This document shows, piece after piece, positions 61,714-64,000 of a DNA stretch of 64,000 nt. Position 1 is the stretch's first letter. The number at the start of each line of letters is the position of its first letter. The notes beneath the pieces are model-generated. The model searched no databases and was not told where the DNA came from. It saw nothing but the letters and a program-made list of their open reading frames with translations. Source of the stretch: RGIG8767 sp964531805 (GTDB lineage: Bacteria; Bacillota; Clostridia; Lachnospirales; Lachnospiraceae). Both the position numbers and the translations under genes were made by a program. The stretch spans positions 1-64,000 of the forward strand of contig CAZHGE010000001.1 of the NCBI GenBank assembly GCA_964531805.1, written 5' to 3'.

Positions 61714-62895
61714 TTAATGATCCTTTTGCAGGATATCGATTACTAAAGATCCTGTTAGTTTTAAATATTGACTATCAGATTCTATTTTAACATTATTTTC
61801 TATAATTTGTACCCCTTTTTCATTTAATTCTTTCATAGTTTGCTCTAAAAATTGTTTTAATAATATCGTTCCTTCTTCTTCTCCATATAAATCCTCAATT
61901 TCTACGTATTCACAGTACCTTCTGCTCCCCCAGAAAACAGGGATGGAAAATTCTGTAAACAAAGGATGGGTATCTTCTTTTACAATGACATCATATAAAC
62001 TATATGGGTTTTTCTTATAAATAAAAGTAAAATAATGCTGCCCAAAACGGACATACGGAATGGTATATTCATTTCCGGTAAAGTTCTTGTGCCTGTAATA
62101 ACGGCTTACTTTTCTGTGAATGGGATATTCCGTTCTTATCGTCACATCAGCATCTGCATCCGTATAATCATAAGAAAGGATATTACCATCATTATCAAAT
62201 ATAGGAACCTTCCCCTCAACCAAAACTGTTCCCACATCCACTTCATCACCAACTTTTACAAGAGGTACCCCTTTCCGCGTAATCATTTTAACGATTGTTC
62301 CTTTTGTGCCGCTGATCAGATCATCACTTATTGGCGTTTCCTTGGTTACTTCCTTTGCTAATATCTCATTTTCTTTAACCGACACAATCAGTCCTGTACC
62401 GCTGATTTTCACAGAAACCCAGCTGATACCATCAAAATATTCACGTATTTCTTCTTCCAACATGGGAATATCAATATTCTGTTTATAGGTTCCGTAATTT
62501 ACCCCTAAAGAATTCACAAATCGAAGCAGAATATCATCATGAATCATTTGATTTCCTGTAAATGTAAAGGACCAGATAAAAAATGACATTCCATAGATGA
62601 ATAAAAAAGAGACAATCACACCTGCAAAAAAGATTTTTCGTTTTCTATTTTTGCGCATAAAAAAAGGCAGTCCGTATTCCTGTCGGATTTCTGCCTTCAC
62701 TTTTGTTTTTTCTAAAAAAGAATCTATATTGGGGTAATCAGAACGGGCTATTTTACAGATGTAATACTCTTCTGTTGGTACGATATCCCATAATATAATA
62801 CCATTTAAACGACATAAATTCATAAAGCGTTCCGGCGAATAGCCGGAAATATGCAGTTTTAGATAACCTCTTAAATAGCGAAGAAACGCAAGCAT
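61714..62895 (-). CDS. yqfD: sporulation protein YqfD
   Basis: YqfD is a sigma-E-controlled membrane protein required for efficient sporulation in Bacillus and Clostridia. The 393-residue protein has a basic N-terminal domain (about 1-85), one membrane segment (about 90-112) and a long extracytoplasmic domain with NSLGVNYGTYK, EEIREYFDGISWVSVKISGT and IKMITRKGVPLVKVGDEV-like spacing. It stands in the order yqfC-yqfD-phoH-ybeY seen across spore formers. AGGAGG precedes the ATG. Confidence 0.92.
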   Translation of the reverse strand: MLAFLRYLRGYLKLHISGYSPERFMNLCRLNGIILWDIVPTEEYYICKIARSDYPNIDSFLEKTKVKAEIRQEYGLPFFMRKNRKRKIFFAGVIVSFLFIYGMSFFIWSFTFTGNQMIHDDILLRFVNSLGVNYGTYKQNIDIPMLEEEIREYFDGISWVSVKISGTGLIVSVKENEILAKEVTKETPISDDLISGTKGTIVKMITRKGVPLVKVGDEVDVGTVLVEGKVPIFDNDGNILSYDYTDADADVTIRTEYPIHRKVSRYYRHKNFTGNEYTIPYVRFGQHYFTFIYKKNPYSLYDVIVKEDTHPLFTEFSIPVFWGSRRYCEYVEIEDLYGEEEGTILLKQFLEQTMKELNEKGVQIIENNVKIESDSQYLKLTGSLVIDILQKDH

Positions 62896-62909
62896 GAAAA
62901 CCTCCTGGT

Positions 62910-63176
62910 TTAAGAAGGATATTGTATGGATAAAATACGGCCTTTAATCAGCATATCCTCTTCGGTGTAATGATCAATCTTTAAGTTCCGACCTTCTATC
63001 AGGATATATGTATTTTTTCCTTGAATACGGATACAATTTCCAGTATATTCCAGAATCCCTTTGTAGTTTTCAATATATAGTTCTTCGTTCCCAATAGCTG
63101 TTAAAATAAATGCACCACGGGTAATATCTTTTGGTAATTGCAGTTTTTCAAACAATCCGTTTTCATTCTTTTTCAT
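62910..63176 (-). CDS. yqfC: sporulation protein YqfC (YabP/YqfC family)
   Basis: This 88-residue protein is the YabP/YqfC-type partner of YqfD and is expected in the mother cell during sporulation. It opens with NENGLFEKLQLPKDI, then LTAIGNEELYIENYKGILEY and the closing MLIKGRILSIQYP. Only a weak AGG lies before the ATG, so translation may be low. It lies 14 bases upstream of yqfD. Confidence 0.88.
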   Translation of the reverse strand: MKKNENGLFEKLQLPKDITRGAFILTAIGNEELYIENYKGILEYTGNCIRIQGKNTYILIEGRNLKIDHYTEEDMLIKGRILSIQYPS

Positions 63177-63213
63177 ACCTAATCATATGAAAGGATGGTA
63201 TAAAATATGTCAT

Positions 63214-63693
63214 TTATTTATGATAGGGTTCGCCATTGTTAATGCGGAAAGCGCGATAAATCTGTTCCATAAGGATTACACGCATCAATTGGTGCGGGAA
63301 AGTCATCTCGGAGAAACTAATCATCTGAGGAGACGATTTCTTAATATCTTCCATAATCCCAAGAGATCCACCGATAATAAAGGTAATATGACTCACACCG
63401 GAAACAGTATTTTTCTGAATCATCTTTGCAAAACCAATTGAATCGTATTTTTTTCCTTCAATAGCTAGTGGTATCACATAGGAATCCTTTGGAATCAGAT
63501 TTTTAATACGCTCGCCTTCTTTTTCCAATATCTGCTGGTTGACTGTTTCAGAGGCCTGATCAGGTGTTTTTTCATCGGCCACTTCTAAAATAGATAATTT
63601 ACAGTATTTAGAGAGGCGTTTCTCATATTCGCTAATGGCATCCCTGTAAAATTTCTCCTTGATCTTACCTACGGCAATAATAGTAATCTTCAT
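63214..63693 (-). CDS. rlmH: 23S rRNA pseudouridine-1915 methyltransferase RlmH
   Basis: RlmH is a small SPOUT methyltransferase that methylates pseudouridine 1915 in helix 69 of 23S rRNA. The 159 residues match the family: MKITIIAVGKIKEKFYRDAI, ILEVADEKTPDQ, YVIPLAIEGKKYDS, the SAM-binding trefoil FIIGGSLGI and the tail MTFPHQLMRVILMEQIYRAF, which is canonical. Its ATG overlaps the stop of the upstream gene by four bases. Confidence 0.96.
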   Translation of the reverse strand: MKITIIAVGKIKEKFYRDAISEYEKRLSKYCKLSILEVADEKTPDQASETVNQQILEKEGERIKNLIPKDSYVIPLAIEGKKYDSIGFAKMIQKNTVSGVSHITFIIGGSLGIMEDIKKSSPQMISFSEMTFPHQLMRVILMEQIYRAFRINNGEPYHK

Positions 63694-64000
63694 GATTCAA
63701 ATATCTCCGGATAGGTTTCCTCAATAATATAATCCATAAAAGCAATATCAAGCCCAGGATATGTACTACGGATCATTTCCTTCATTTTTTCAATACGGCG
63801 GAAATATAAAATCTCCATAGCCGGTTCGTCATCAATCAGATCTGCATCAAAACTGTCTAACTGGATATTTTCTTTTAAGTAGGTCTGAATTTCAGATTTC
63901 TGATCCTTTTCAGTATCTGCCTGATCCTTTAAAGTCTTATAAGATTTGCGTGATGTAATTCCTGTGATTATAAAGATTACAAACATAACTCCCATTACAC
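63690..64000 (-). CDS. membrane-anchored protein of unknown function, 5' end outside the window
   Basis: The frame runs off the right edge. The visible 101 or more residues start with a hydrophobic stretch (VMGVMFVIFIITGI), then a charged, probably helical region (YKTLKDQADTEKDQKSEIQ) and an acidic C-terminal part ending EETYPEIFES. An ATG at 63995 could be the start, but the hydrophobic segment seems to continue upstream and no ribosome-binding site is visible, so the gene is probably cut. It overlaps rlmH by four bases. I recognise no family. Confidence 0.6.
   Translation of the reverse strand, partial: VMGVMFVIFIITGITSRKSYKTLKDQADTEKDQKSEIQTYLKENIQLDSFDADLIDDEPAMEILYFRRIEKMKEMIRSTYPGLDIAFMDYIIEETYPEIFES

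Overview
The window is a low-GC, gene-dense chromosomal segment of a Gram-positive, endospore-forming Clostridia member, most likely a gut Lachnospiraceae (Roseburia/Coprococcus/Lachnospira type). This rests on gene content and order: the TIGR03960 radical SAM / DUF2344 / RNase G / rplU-prp-rpmA / obgE block, an L27 with a Prp-cleavable leader, hisZ with short hisG and a long hisIE fusion, sepF-yggS beside an HlyD-like protein, sporulation genes yqfC and yqfD, and frequent TTG or GTG starts behind strong Shine-Dalgarno sites. One 100-N assembly gap lies at 27048-27147. No tRNA, rRNA, CRISPR array, prophage or insertion sequence was seen.

Layout, rightward genes (about 0-24 kb): a small structured RNA of unknown family, a GNAT acetyltransferase, an RluA-type pseudouridine synthase, a hairpin tandem-repeat array and recU; a promoter and long leader driving hisZGDB-hisIE; the radical SAM/RNase G cluster; an intergenic region full of inverted repeats plus a candidate sRNA; the L21 leader with rplU-prp-rpmA; obgE, yhbY, nadD, yqeK and rsfS. 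lexA (leftward) faces a FAD/Rieske oxidoreductase, followed by a YneA-like LysM gene whose promoter carries four LexA-box-like sites. An AI-2E transporter (leftward), a TtcA-like PP-loop enzyme and an Xer-like recombinase follow.

Layout, leftward genes (about 24-64 kb): a cytidylate-kinase-like protein, cstA, the 34-bp hairpin array that holds the gap, rluD-lspA-aroB, sepF-yggS-HlyD-like, a small P-loop protein, and then a long shape/division operon mreB-mreC-mreD-mrdA-minC-minD-minE-rodA-mgsA-carboxypeptidase. Upstream of it lie radC, a DUF4321 protein, a methionine gamma-lyase-family enzyme with miaA, mutL and mutS, miaB, a 5-formyl-THF cyclo-ligase, DUF896, proB, two flavoproteins, a BofC-like protein, a MOP-type flippase, ybeY, phoH, yqfD, yqfC, rlmH and an edge-truncated membrane protein.

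The functional themes are translation and ribosome maturation, peptidoglycan growth and septum placement, mismatch repair and the SOS response, and histidine synthesis. The most unusual content is non-coding: four separate families of intergenic hairpin repeats (about 2.0, 12.6, 27.1 and 48.9 kb), a free-standing small RNA at the left edge, and the LexA-box promoter. Among proteins the notable cases are a PBP2 with a roughly 240-residue insertion, a HisIE carrying a degenerate HisA/HisF-like barrel, and a methylglyoxal synthase with two Asp-to-Glu changes at active-site positions.
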